From positions 3,534,001-3,598,000 of the forward strand of contig NZ_AP021875.1 of NCBI RefSeq assembly GCF_009688965.1: a stretch of 64,000 bases of DNA, given 5' to 3'. Every line of letters starts with the position of its first letter. The stretch's first letter is position 1. The notes under the pieces were generated by a model that had not been told where the DNA came from, ran no database searches, and was given only the letters and a program-made list of their open reading frames with translations. Source of the stretch: Desulfosarcina widdelii. GTDB lineage: Bacteria; Desulfobacterota; Desulfobacteria; Desulfobacterales; Desulfosarcinaceae. Below, piece after piece: positions 46,029 to 54,616 of this stretch. The position numbers and the translations under genes are program-made.

Positions 46029-47273
46029 ATGACCCTGATAAAATATCGCCGGTGGATGATCTATTTTATATCTTGCATTCTTTTCGTCTTTTCACAGTTT
46101 TACCGCTCTTCAATCGCTGTGATCACGCCCAATCTGGTTACCGAGCTTCACTTCGACCCCGAAGAATTAGGACTCATCTCTGCGGCTTTCTTTTATTCGT
46201 TTGCCGCAATGCAAATACCGGTGGGATTGTATCTTGATCGGGTCGGGCCTCGATTACTCATGACCGCACTTTCATTATTGGCTGCCGTTGGGGCCCTTGT
46301 ATTTGCTTATGGGAATTCAAGTGAAGTGCTGATCGTTGGCCGGATACTCCTTGGCATTGGCATGTCCTGCAATCTGATGGGGCCATTGAAACTGGTCACC
46401 ACCTGGTTTTCTCCGGCTTATTTTGCGACGCTATCCGCCATATTCGTATCGGTGGGGACAGCCGGAAATATAATGGCCGCGACACCATTGGTGTGGTTCA
46501 CCAATCATTTTGGATGGCGAACCACGTTTTTACTCTTTGCCATCTGCAACCTGTTCATCACAATCCTGTTTTTTTTGGTTGTAAAAGATCGTCCCGATGA
46601 CGAGCCAGCAAAGCTTCCAAAAGAAAAATCGATTGGACTGTCCGTGTTTACGAATGACATTATGCAGCTTTTTTTTCGAAAAGATTACTGGCTGATATCA
46701 ATGGGCACCTTTTTTCGCTATGGAATCTATGCGTCCGTACAGGCGCTTTGGGCAGCACCTTTTCTAATGACAGTTTTGGGTTTTTCCCAATTAATGACCG
46801 GCAACCTTTTATTTGCCATGAGTATCGGCATGATCATTGGCAGTCCGATTTGCGGGTGGATTTCGGACAGGGTGCTTCTTTCGCGAAAAAATGTCATCAT
46901 CACCGGGTTGGCTATCATGGCGGGCATTTTGATCGTATTGTCTCTGTTATCCAGGGGTGTCTCGACAATAATTATTTTTGCATTGTTCTTTGGATTTGGA
47001 TTTTCCAGCGGTTCGGGCCAGATCATGTATGCTCACATAAAGGAACGCATGCCTCTGAAAAATGCGGGGAGCGCAATGACGGGAATCAATTTTTTTACAA
47101 TGATCGGCGGCGCTTTTTTTCTTCATGGTATTGGCTGGGCGATAGAGGCGTTCTATTCCGGAAGCGTGCTTGGGCCTGAAGCGCTTAAACTGGTATTTGC
47201 CTTTTTTGGGCTCAGCCTTGTCTTTACGGCTTTGTTCTATATGTTAACGGTCGATGACAAGCAAACTAATTAA
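46029..47273 (+). CDS. Major facilitator superfamily transporter
   Basis: The product has 414 residues with 12 predicted membrane helices and a middle loop of about 30 residues. The MFS motif A-like segment DRVGPRLLM occurs after helix 2. The overall pattern resembles sugar-phosphate or organic-anion MFS members such as NarK-like or oxalate antiporter relatives, but the substrate cannot be predicted. Its base composition is visibly more AT-rich than that of the A2M/pbpC genes before it, which hints at separate ancestry. It starts 12 bases after pbpC with GAGGA upstream. Confidence 0.85.
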   Translation: MTLIKYRRWMIYFISCILFVFSQFYRSSIAVITPNLVTELHFDPEELGLISAAFFYSFAAMQIPVGLYLDRVGPRLLMTALSLLAAVGALVFAYGNSSEVLIVGRILLGIGMSCNLMGPLKLVTTWFSPAYFATLSAIFVSVGTAGNIMAATPLVWFTNHFGWRTTFLLFAICNLFITILFFLVVKDRPDDEPAKLPKEKSIGLSVFTNDIMQLFFRKDYWLISMGTFFRYGIYASVQALWAAPFLMTVLGFSQLMTGNLLFAMSIGMIIGSPICGWISDRVLLSRKNVIITGLAIMAGILIVLSLLSRGVSTIIIFALFFGFGFSSGSGQIMYAHIKERMPLKNAGSAMTGINFFTMIGGAFFLHGIGWAIEAFYSGSVLGPEALKLVFAFFGLSLVFTALFYMLTVDDKQTN

Positions 47274-47932
47274 AGCATTGCTCTACGCAATACCTATCAT
47301 GGGATGTTTTTCATGATCGGGGGTGCTGGCCAATTTGCATAGTATGGTAAGTATCATAGCTCTCTTAATTAAGACCAACCACAATATCTTGAGGTTCCCA
47401 AGTCCGACTTTAGAATGCAGATGTTGGCAAGATATGCCAGGTTCAGGTGAGGTCCGTTTTTGTGGGATAGCCAGAACGTACTTGTGAGGCCATGAAAATT
47501 CTTGCTGCTGATCCAGGGAGGATCTATCACAACATTTGACGAGGATGCGACTTGGAAACCACTCTCAATTAATCTGAATTTGGCCTTCCCTTATAAGTAA
47601 CGGACTCCCCGTAGTTAAATACTCTGCAGGATAAAGCCGGGTTGCAATTAGTTTGCTGCAAAATAATATGCAGAATTGGTACAAATATTCGCATTCTAAA
47701 TTTTGTCAAAACGCAAGTCATATAAATGATAGTCCGGTTCACCGAGATTTGCTGGATTTCTGTTGAATAATCAATTGGATATGATAATGAGCATAAAAAA
47801 ATAACTGCCATTCACATGGATTCATCCGTTTTTATGGCAAATCTGCATTTTTTTCGCCGCGAATGAATAACTTAGGCGCTGGCACGTCCTTATTGATTTA
47901 TATTCGCACCAACGCGTAAAAAGATAGAAGAG
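47274..47932. other. AT-rich gene-free stretch
   Basis: About 660 bases between the MFS gene and the hydrolase without a credible gene. The only open frames are short, have no motifs and lack ribosome-binding sites. The composition is AT-rich and differs from the surrounding genes. It may be a remnant of a deleted gene or a mobile-element scar, but no inverted repeats or similarity to the two insertion sequences in this window could be seen. Confidence 0.4.
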
Positions 47933-48709
47933 ATGGATAGTTTTAAACGACAAGGTTACCAAATTGCGTACGAGGTTCATGGCAGCGGAAAGCCCACCAT
48001 TCTGCTCCATGGTGTGACAGCCAGCTTTGCTGGCAACTACGCTGAATGGGGCTGGATTCAAAGGCTCAACGCTGTCGGATGCCAAGTCATCGGTATGGAT
48101 TTTCGTGGTCACGGCAAGAGCGACAAGCCGCGCGATCCAGCTGCGTATGGGACTGGGAACTTGAGTGCTGACGTTCTTGCGCTGCTCGATCACCTTGGTC
48201 ACCAAAAAGCGTCAATAATAGGCTACGCGCTAGGCAGTGTGATTGGTCTCAATCTCCTTCACAAGGCTCCGGCCCGCATTGGTCCAAGCGTCTTGATCGC
48301 CACTGGCGATGGGCTTCTTGGTGACGCACCTTTCTCCATTGCTGAAGTTTTCGGTAGACTGGAGAATGCATTGGAGCGCGGCGACTTTCCAGCAGATCTC
48401 CCGCCACACGAGTCAATGTACTGGACACTATCAGTTAAGGTTGGCGGGGACAGACTTGCGGCGCTGGCAGCGGTGCAAGCGAACTACCCAGCCTGCTCGC
48501 TCGAAGACGCCCGCTCTATTCAATCTCCCGTACTTGTGGTGAGTGGCGAGACCGACCCAATTCTTGGGCGTGGCCCGCGATTAGCTGAAAGCATCCCTAA
48601 TGGTAGTTACATTGAAGTGCCGGGCGCCGATCATTTCGCACTTAGTATGCACGAGGATGCCTTTACAGCAGTTGGGATGTTCTTCCGACTCCAAGAAGAA
48701 GGTGCCTGA
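47933..48709 (+). CDS. Alpha/beta hydrolase-fold protein lacking the nucleophile serine
   Basis: The product has 258 residues with an alpha/beta hydrolase pattern: HGVTASF (oxyanion region), DFRGHGKSDKP, the elbow at GYALGS, an acid in SGETDPIL and a histidine in ADHFALS. The elbow normally reads GxSxG, but here Ala99 stands at the nucleophile position (GCG codon). Either the protein is catalytically inactive, or it uses another residue, or this is a recent mutation. Related proteins include esterases and epoxide hydrolases. It is convergent with the MDR oxidoreductase gene (61 bases between). Confidence 0.8.
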   Translation: MDSFKRQGYQIAYEVHGSGKPTILLHGVTASFAGNYAEWGWIQRLNAVGCQVIGMDFRGHGKSDKPRDPAAYGTGNLSADVLALLDHLGHQKASIIGYALGSVIGLNLLHKAPARIGPSVLIATGDGLLGDAPFSIAEVFGRLENALERGDFPADLPPHESMYWTLSVKVGGDRLAALAAVQANYPACSLEDARSIQSPVLVVSGETDPILGRGPRLAESIPNGSYIEVPGADHFALSMHEDAFTAVGMFFRLQEEGA

Positions 48710-48770
48710 TATCGGCCTGATGCGGAGTCCGTTACCTCGCCGAAGGGGCCGGACGCTATTCCCTCCAAAA

Positions 48771-49784
48771 TTAAATACGGATACAAATCTTACCGAAATG
48801 ATTTCCCTCCCGTAGATATTCCAATGCTTCTTTAAGCTCCTCAAAAGGAAAAACTCGATCTATTACCGGCTTAACCCGGTGTTGGACTATGGCGCGTGTC
48901 ATGGCTTCAAATGAATTCCGATGTCCTACAGTTATTCCTTGAAGACGTACCTTACGTGTAACGATTAACCCCAGCCCCACTCCCATTTTTGAACCAGAAA
49001 GGACACCGATCATACTGATTGTTCCTCCTGGCCGAATTGCCTTTAAGGACTGCGGCAATGTTTTCTCGCCTCCCACTTCAATGATGTGGTCAACCCCTTT
49101 ACCTATAGTTAGATCCTTCACCACCTTACCCCACTCAGAAGTGGTCGTGTAGTTTATACCTTCATCTGCACCTAATGCAGCTGCTCGCTTAAGCTTGTCT
49201 TCGCTGCTGGAGATGATAATCACCTTGGCCCCCAGCAGTTTGCTGAACTGTAAAGCGAACAAGGATACGCCTCCGGTTCCCTGCAACAGCACCGTGTCTC
49301 CTGCCTTGACACTCCCTTCCGTAACCAGTGCGCTCCAAGCGGTAAGCGCAGCACAAGGTAGGGTTGCAGCTTCCTCGTCCGAAAGGAATTCGGGAGCTTT
49401 CGCCAACCCGCCTTCATTCAAGACCATGTACTCTTGCATTACACCGTCGATAGGTCCGCCTAAAGCAGACGTTATCTCATCCAGATCAGGTTCTCCGGCA
49501 ATCCATTTTTGCATAAACATGGGGCAAACTCGATCACCAGGAGTCGTCCGGGTTACACCGGCACCGACCTCCACAACCTCACCAACACCGTCCGAGATTG
49601 GAACGAGAGGTAGCTTTCCGGTAAAAGACCCATATCCCTTAAATGGTACCAAAAGATCACGGTAGTTGATAGATGCGGCTTTCATTTTCAATAAAACCTC
49701 ACCGGGACCTGGCTCCGGTTGTTCACGTTCTGCAATTTTCAAATGGTCCATGGACCAGTCATCCTGTATCTGAAAGATTTTCAT
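48771..49784 (-). CDS. Medium-chain dehydrogenase/reductase, quinone oxidoreductase-like
   Basis: The product has 337 residues. The N-terminal GroES-like part has the quinone-oxidoreductase pattern and no structural-zinc cysteines. The nucleotide-binding part has GTGGVSLFALQFSKLLGAKVIIIS. The protein lacks the usual catalytic zinc ligands and so fits the zinc-independent MDR group that reduces enones or enoyl-CoA-like compounds with NAD(P)H. The RBS GAGGGA at the IS junction precedes the ATG at 49784. Before the insertion of the IS element at 49814 the gene followed the DUF2889 gene by about 20 bases, so it was the last gene of the catabolic operon. Confidence 0.85.
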   Translation of the reverse strand: MKIFQIQDDWSMDHLKIAEREQPEPGPGEVLLKMKAASINYRDLLVPFKGYGSFTGKLPLVPISDGVGEVVEVGAGVTRTTPGDRVCPMFMQKWIAGEPDLDEITSALGGPIDGVMQEYMVLNEGGLAKAPEFLSDEEAATLPCAALTAWSALVTEGSVKAGDTVLLQGTGGVSLFALQFSKLLGAKVIIISSSEDKLKRAAALGADEGINYTTTSEWGKVVKDLTIGKGVDHIIEVGGEKTLPQSLKAIRPGGTISMIGVLSGSKMGVGLGLIVTRKVRLQGITVGHRNSFEAMTRAIVQHRVKPVIDRVFPFEELKEALEYLREGNHFGKICIRI

Positions 49785-49813
49785 GATACTCTTCCCTCAA
49801 CTACTGGTTATAA

Positions 49814-51196
49814 CTAAAGTTTCGCAGTAACCCATCGACTTTGTTCAGCGATGAGATCTTCTATGATATCAATAAAATGAAAAAGTAAATCAGGTTCGAT
49901 ACGGTACGAAAGTATATCGCTTGACTTAAAAATTAGTTCTTTGACACGGTCCCAGACGGCACGGCTGAACATCCACAATGACTGATCGTCCGACGTTTGC
50001 CGAAACAGCGGACCAACGCAGGCGTTCAGCCCGTGTTTTATCTGGATGTAGACCAATAGCAGATACCGAATCATAACCAGGCTCTGGCTGGCAATCAAAG
50101 CGTCAAACGTATTGCTTTGCTCTTTTCCCATGTAAAGCATCTGCTTGGCATCTTTAAAGTATACTTCGATGGACCAACGGCGGGCGTAATAGTCAAGAAT
50201 CCGGGATGGCTCCAGCTCGGTATCGGTGCAAAGCAGAGCCTGCCACTGTTTGCGACCATCGGAAACGAACAGTACCCGAACCGAGCCGGTCTTTTTCAAC
50301 GTGACATTGAGGCATACGCCCTTAATCGTGCGATTCTTGATCCAGACAGTCTGTTTCTTGGCGACCTGCTGCCATAGTTGTTTGAGCGTATATGCGCCGC
50401 CTTGATAACCGTATTTGACCCGGTTGCGCTTTAATCGGCAGATGACGCCATAACCGACATCAACGATGCGACGGATAATATCGTCGTGGGCAAACCAGCT
50501 GTCGAACAAGACGAAGCTGGCATCGAGGCCCGACTTCCAGGCTCTGTCGAGCATCTGAACCAGAACGTCGGTTTTTTTACTCAGCGTTTCCTTGCGTCGT
50601 TTCCAGCCGTTGGTACGCTTGTCGATATTCCGCATATCAGTGTTGGGCCGGTGACTGGATGTATGAAAGGCACCATCGATAGGGAAAAAATGTAACCCGT
50701 CATGAAAGCCCAATTGCAGATACTGATTGCCAAGAATGGAACGCCTGACTTTGTGATCGAAATGATAGCTGACCAATTCGATCTCTTTGCCCGATTTGGG
50801 ACAGATGGAGTCATCGGCGATCAATACTTTTTCTTTCAATGGGACATTCTTACGCATGGCTATGATCTTTGATGCCAACATCTGGACCAGCTTTCTCCAA
50901 TTGAAGTGTTCATTGTTCAAGAACCGGTAGAACGTGTCTTTATGGGCCTGGACGTAGTTTTGTATATAGCCGCCATTACAGAAACTGTTGAGGCTTCGCT
51001 TGAGAAAAGGCAGTAGTACGAAAACAAATATGAGCGAGAGTGTTTCATAACCTCTTTTTTTGGTGATGTTGCTTTGTCGGGCCAATGAACGGAACTTGAG
51101 TTCGGTGAACGCACGATTGAGTTCATGGTCGTCAATGATCCGGCCCGAATCAGATTGTTTTTGCAAGGAGAGGGAAAATGTATTAGGGTAATTCAT
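49814..51196 (-). CDS. IS4-family DDE transposase
   Basis: The product has 460 residues, full length. The IS4 catalytic triad is visible: first Asp in IADDSICPKSG, second Asp in FVLFDSWFAHDD, and the Glu in the YREK-type motif YARRWSIEVYFKDAK (Y-x2-R-x3-E-x6-K). A C-terminal helical region follows. The stop codon (TAG) is formed by the first bases of the terminal inverted repeat, which means the transposase frame runs to the very end of the element. It seems intact and could still be active. Confidence 0.92.
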   Translation of the reverse strand: MNYPNTFSLSLQKQSDSGRIIDDHELNRAFTELKFRSLARQSNITKKRGYETLSLIFVFVLLPFLKRSLNSFCNGGYIQNYVQAHKDTFYRFLNNEHFNWRKLVQMLASKIIAMRKNVPLKEKVLIADDSICPKSGKEIELVSYHFDHKVRRSILGNQYLQLGFHDGLHFFPIDGAFHTSSHRPNTDMRNIDKRTNGWKRRKETLSKKTDVLVQMLDRAWKSGLDASFVLFDSWFAHDDIIRRIVDVGYGVICRLKRNRVKYGYQGGAYTLKQLWQQVAKKQTVWIKNRTIKGVCLNVTLKKTGSVRVLFVSDGRKQWQALLCTDTELEPSRILDYYARRWSIEVYFKDAKQMLYMGKEQSNTFDALIASQSLVMIRYLLLVYIQIKHGLNACVGPLFRQTSDDQSLWMFSRAVWDRVKELIFKSSDILSYRIEPDLLFHFIDIIEDLIAEQSRWVTAKL

Positions 51197-51334
51197 AGCG
51201 GTTCTTTCTTTAGTGATATTAGGTGTTTGGCGATGTCTAATATACTAAACTCAGAGCCGCTTTTCAATTATTTTCCTAATATTTTCAACTTATTATCCCT
51301 CTAAAATATCCAAAAATTAGCTGCGAAACTTCAG
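49814..51334 (-). mobile_element. IS4-family insertion sequence, complete, 1521 bp
   Basis: The ends CTAAAGTTTCGCAG (49814-49827) and CTGAAGTTTCGCAG (read on the minus strand, 51334-51321) form inverted repeats with one mismatch. They are flanked by the duplicated TTATAA at 49808-49813 and 51335-51340. Joining the flanks with a single TTATAA restores a reading frame and operon (see findings). The TSD is itself palindromic, so the exact border could be shifted by a few bases. It carries one transposase gene whose stop codon lies in the terminal repeat. Confidence 0.88.
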
Positions 51335-51888
51335 TTATAATTAGGTTGTTGGTTGCCTTCCCTTATTTTTTCCATTAACGGACCTTCTCTTCGCAAGGTC
51401 CAGCAGGTGTCCTCTATCTCGCTCATCATTTCGGCATAGGTTTTCGTGTCAACGGGTTCTCTGATCCTGGAGCTCCAGGCACCCTGAAAGGCTGCTTGTG
51501 CCATGGCTGTTACCAACGTCAATAGGTGCGTACACGCTTTTTTTCGATCAATCCGTTTTCTGACATTGGCAGTAAAACCGGAGGCGATACACAATCCCTT
51601 GAGGGGTTCAAGGCATCCACGGGTGTCACGACAAGACGCATGGGGCACCGATGGCAACTCTACTTCAATGTCTATAATAGTAAGAACTGGAAGCTGAAGC
51701 TCTATCCGGATAATCATTTGGTGTACGGTATAGGGTGGGCGGACCTCTCCTGAAGGCATATGTGAATTGCACAGCCTCTTATCCTGAAGAGAGCCCTCGA
51801 CAATTATAGAGTCCGCTTCGCCTTCATAAATGACGGTATTGATCATGCGGTCATGGATTTTTTTTGTTTTTTTGTCCAAACGGATCAT
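51331..51888 (-). CDS. DUF2889 family protein, copy 2, truncated by one codon at its 3' end
   Basis: The product has 185 residues and is highly similar to copy 1 (20603-21142) along its length, for example HQMIIRIELQLPVLTIIDIEVELP, RIDRKKACTHLLTLVTAMA and FQGAW. The C-terminus runs EGNQQPNYN and then meets a TGA that belongs to the IS element at 49814. Without the insertion the frame would read NYNQ followed by TAG, so only one glutamine is lost. It sits in the catabolic gene region between the dehydratase and the MDR gene, which suggests an accessory role in CoA-ester metabolism; no function is known. Confidence 0.85.
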   Translation of the reverse strand: MIRLDKKTKKIHDRMINTVIYEGEADSIIVEGSLQDKRLCNSHMPSGEVRPPYTVHQMIIRIELQLPVLTIIDIEVELPSVPHASCRDTRGCLEPLKGLCIASGFTANVRKRIDRKKACTHLLTLVTAMAQAAFQGAWSSRIREPVDTKTYAEMMSEIEDTCWTLRREGPLMEKIREGNQQPNYN

Positions 51889-51914
51889 GGGTGTTGGGAC
51901 TCCTGATAAACATT

Positions 51915-53405
51915 CTATTTTTCTCTGGAAATTAGTTGCGGATAGACTTCCTTTTCTTTTCGCGAAGGGATTCCCGCCAGTGCCTTGGCCAGTTTTATCT
52001 TTTCGTTCAATTTGCCTTCACGAAAAATCATGATGCGCTGGGCCTGGGGAGAACCGGCACCGTGCATGGACTCTACCATGGCCGTACCGCCGGTCATCGC
52101 CTCGATCAGTCGACCGATTTTCATCCGGTCCTCCACGGGAATTCCTTCAACCCCCGAAAAATATTTTTTAACCAGATGACCGACATCCTCGTTGCGCAGG
52201 TCGTGCTCACTGGGCAGGGTGGCAATGAAGCCACCAGCCAAGTCCACGGCCAAGCGGGCCACTTCGAAATGAAAACGGGTGACATTCTGTTTGCAGACAT
52301 TCGCCAGCATGGTGTCCACCATATATGCCCCGGATGGAGTAGGCACCCCTTCGGCCGAACAGGCGATCGAAGAACTGTAAAGCGTCTCACTCAAATGAAT
52401 CATTTCGGTCACTTTGTCCCGTACGTGGGATCCCTTGGCCGTACCCTGGATCTGCGCCAGGTATGTAACCGCACCAGTGAGCACATCCATAAGACCGGTT
52501 TTGCAGGCTCCGTAATTGGCTCGATGGTGGGCCGCAAAACGATGAACGATCAGTCCTGAAAAATCAGTCTCTCCGTCCATGTACACATTTTCCCTGGGCA
52601 CGAAAACATCCTCGAAAACGAGTACGGCCTCACCACCCACAACACCGAAGGAGGGCTTGCCCACGTCGAGATTCTCCTGCAGATCCCGACGGCTGTCGTT
52701 GGCCTGACGACCAAAAATCATGGTTACACCGGGGGCGTCGATGGGCAGGGAACATATCACGGCATAATCCTTGGACGCCTCGTTCATGGCGGCTGTCGGC
52801 ATCACCAGAATCTCATGCGAATTGACCGCGCCGGTCATGTGAACTTTTGCGCCTCGAATCACGATCCCGTCATCCCTGCGCTCAACGACATGAACATATT
52901 GATCGGGATCCGGCTGATCGGCTGGCGACTTGGACCGATCGCCTTTCGGATCGGTCATTGCTCCAACCACCATCAGGTTCTCATCCTGAATTCGAATCAG
53001 CCATTTTTTAAACCGTTCAAGGTAATTTGTTCCATGCTTTTTATCGATCTCGTATACCGTGGCGTATGTGGCGTTAATCCCGTCGAAACCCACACAACGC
53101 TGGAAGCAGGTGCCGGTCTTTTGACCCAGCACGCGCAACAGTTTGACTTTCTTGATGAGGTCTTCGACATTCTGGTGGACATGGGTGAAGCGGCTGATCT
53201 CCCGGCCTGTGAGATGGGAGGTCGCCGTTGCCAGGTCGTGGTACTCATCCTGGGAAGCCAGGGCGTAGGTCATGGCCGCCGCCCGCACATGGGGCGCCGT
53301 GGCCGGATGTACGGTGACGTCTTCGATCTTCTCGCCCTTGTAATAAATGACTGGATTGGTGGCCTGCAGGCTGGACATGTATTCCGAACCGGTTTTGATT
53401 TTCAT
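51915..53405 (-). CDS. abfD: 4-hydroxybutyryl-CoA dehydratase / vinylacetyl-CoA isomerase family (AbfD-like)
   Basis: The product has 496 residues. It belongs to the HpaB/AbfD family by overall pattern (TGREISRFTHVHQNVEDLIKK, then GAMTDPKGDRSKSPADQPDPD). The cluster ligands known from Clostridium aminobutyricum AbfD are all present at matching spacing: Cys100 and Cys104 (TCFQRC), His294 and Cys301 (AHHRANYGAC). This separates it from the HpaB monooxygenases, which lack them. AbfD contains FAD and [4Fe-4S] and removes water from 4-hydroxybutyryl-CoA by a ketyl-radical route, and isomerises vinylacetyl-CoA to crotonyl-CoA. Here the true substrate may be a longer or branched 4-hydroxyacyl-CoA. 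Neighbours are a racemase and CoA ligases. Confidence 0.85.
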   Translation of the reverse strand: MKIKTGSEYMSSLQATNPVIYYKGEKIEDVTVHPATAPHVRAAAMTYALASQDEYHDLATATSHLTGREISRFTHVHQNVEDLIKKVKLLRVLGQKTGTCFQRCVGFDGINATYATVYEIDKKHGTNYLERFKKWLIRIQDENLMVVGAMTDPKGDRSKSPADQPDPDQYVHVVERRDDGIVIRGAKVHMTGAVNSHEILVMPTAAMNEASKDYAVICSLPIDAPGVTMIFGRQANDSRRDLQENLDVGKPSFGVVGGEAVLVFEDVFVPRENVYMDGETDFSGLIVHRFAAHHRANYGACKTGLMDVLTGAVTYLAQIQGTAKGSHVRDKVTEMIHLSETLYSSSIACSAEGVPTPSGAYMVDTMLANVCKQNVTRFHFEVARLAVDLAGGFIATLPSEHDLRNEDVGHLVKKYFSGVEGIPVEDRMKIGRLIEAMTGGTAMVESMHGAGSPQAQRIMIFREGKLNEKIKLAKALAGIPSRKEKEVYPQLISREK

Positions 53406-53474
53406 TGGCTTTCCTTTGCGTAGATTTTCCGCGGATGCTTAGTTTGAATTTCAATGCAAATTAGAGAGGCTTTC

Positions 53475-54596
53475 CTACAAAATTTCCATTATCTCACTGC
53501 GGTTGAATCCCCATTGCAATAGCGATTCTTCTATATTTTCTTTTGGTTCCGTTGGTGGTTGCTTTATTTCTGGTTGGGTGCGGGAGAATCTTGGGGTAGG
53601 GGCGGGCTGGGTTACCCCCCCAATTTCAACAAATGTATTGCGGGCCCTATTGTGAGGGTGCTCGAAGGCCTCACTAAAAGACAGAACCGGTGCAATGCAG
53701 GTATCGAATCCTTCAAAAAAGGCACACCACTCATCCCTGGTCCTGGCTTTAAATGCTAAACGCAACCTCTCTTTCAGGGCCGGCCAATGCCTTTCATCAG
53801 CATAGTCTTCAAACTCGAAACCATCAATGCCCAGACGCTGCAGTACCGTCTGGAAAAACTCGGGTTCGAAAGCCCCGAGTGCAATATACTTCCCGTCAGC
53901 CGTTTGGTAGGTATCGTAGAATGGGGCGCCACTATCTAACAGATTCACGCCTCTGCGATCTTTCCATACATTGGCCGCCCACCAACCATAAAACGCGCCG
54001 AACAATGCGGCACAGCCATCAACCATGGCTGAATCGACAACCTGCCCCTTTCCGGATTTAGTACGTTCCAAAAGCGCACAGACCATTCCAAATGCCAGCA
54101 TGAGACCACCGCCACCCAGATCCGCCAGGATGTTCAGCGGTGGAACCGGGCGGCTCTCTTTGTGCCCGATTGCACCTAAGCCGCCTGATATGGCCAGATA
54201 GTTAATGTCGTGGCCCGCGGCCATGCAGAGTGGACCTTCGCGGCCATAGCCGGTCAGGCGCCCGTAAATCAGTTTGGGGTTGCGCAACAGGCATTCATCG
54301 GGACCGATCCCCAAACGTTCCATTACCCCAGGCCGAAAGCCCTCAATTGTTCCGTCGGCGGATTCAATGAGTTTGAGAATCGCTTCTATTCCCTGTTTTT
54401 TTTTGAAATCGATATAGATTGCCGGGCGGTTTCGGAACCAGATATTGAATTTTGCCTCGCCCAGTCTTGCCATAGGTCCGCCTTTACGCTCGATGCGCAA
54501 CAGCGTGGCCCCCATGTCGGCAAGCATCTGACCGCAAAAGGGAATCGCTCCGATGCCGCCGAATTCGAGTATTTTAATTCCTTCCAAAGGCCCCAT
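53475..54596 (-). CDS. Alpha-methylacyl-CoA racemase (family III CoA-transferase fold)
   Basis: The product has 373 residues. The N-terminus LEGIKILEFGGIGAIPFCGQMLADMGA is racemase-like, with FCGQ and GIG as in AMACR. The catalytic residues of Mycobacterium tuberculosis MCR (His126, Asp156, Glu241) are found as His129, Asp159 and Glu244, the same spacing with a constant offset of three. This supports a racemase rather than a CoA-transferase, which would use Asp169. The enzyme inverts the 2-methyl carbon of a 2-methylacyl-CoA. It lies 69 bases upstream (in transcription) of the dehydratase gene. Confidence 0.88.
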   Translation of the reverse strand: MGPLEGIKILEFGGIGAIPFCGQMLADMGATLLRIERKGGPMARLGEAKFNIWFRNRPAIYIDFKKKQGIEAILKLIESADGTIEGFRPGVMERLGIGPDECLLRNPKLIYGRLTGYGREGPLCMAAGHDINYLAISGGLGAIGHKESRPVPPLNILADLGGGGLMLAFGMVCALLERTKSGKGQVVDSAMVDGCAALFGAFYGWWAANVWKDRRGVNLLDSGAPFYDTYQTADGKYIALGAFEPEFFQTVLQRLGIDGFEFEDYADERHWPALKERLRLAFKARTRDEWCAFFEGFDTCIAPVLSFSEAFEHPHNRARNTFVEIGGVTQPAPTPRFSRTQPEIKQPPTEPKENIEESLLQWGFNRSEIMEIL

Positions 54597-54616
54597 GGAC
54601 TGAATCTCCGTAATAA

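Noticed and set aside
47569..47811. An 80-codon minus-strand frame in the AT-rich gap
   Set aside because: AT-rich random frame with no start signal or motif.
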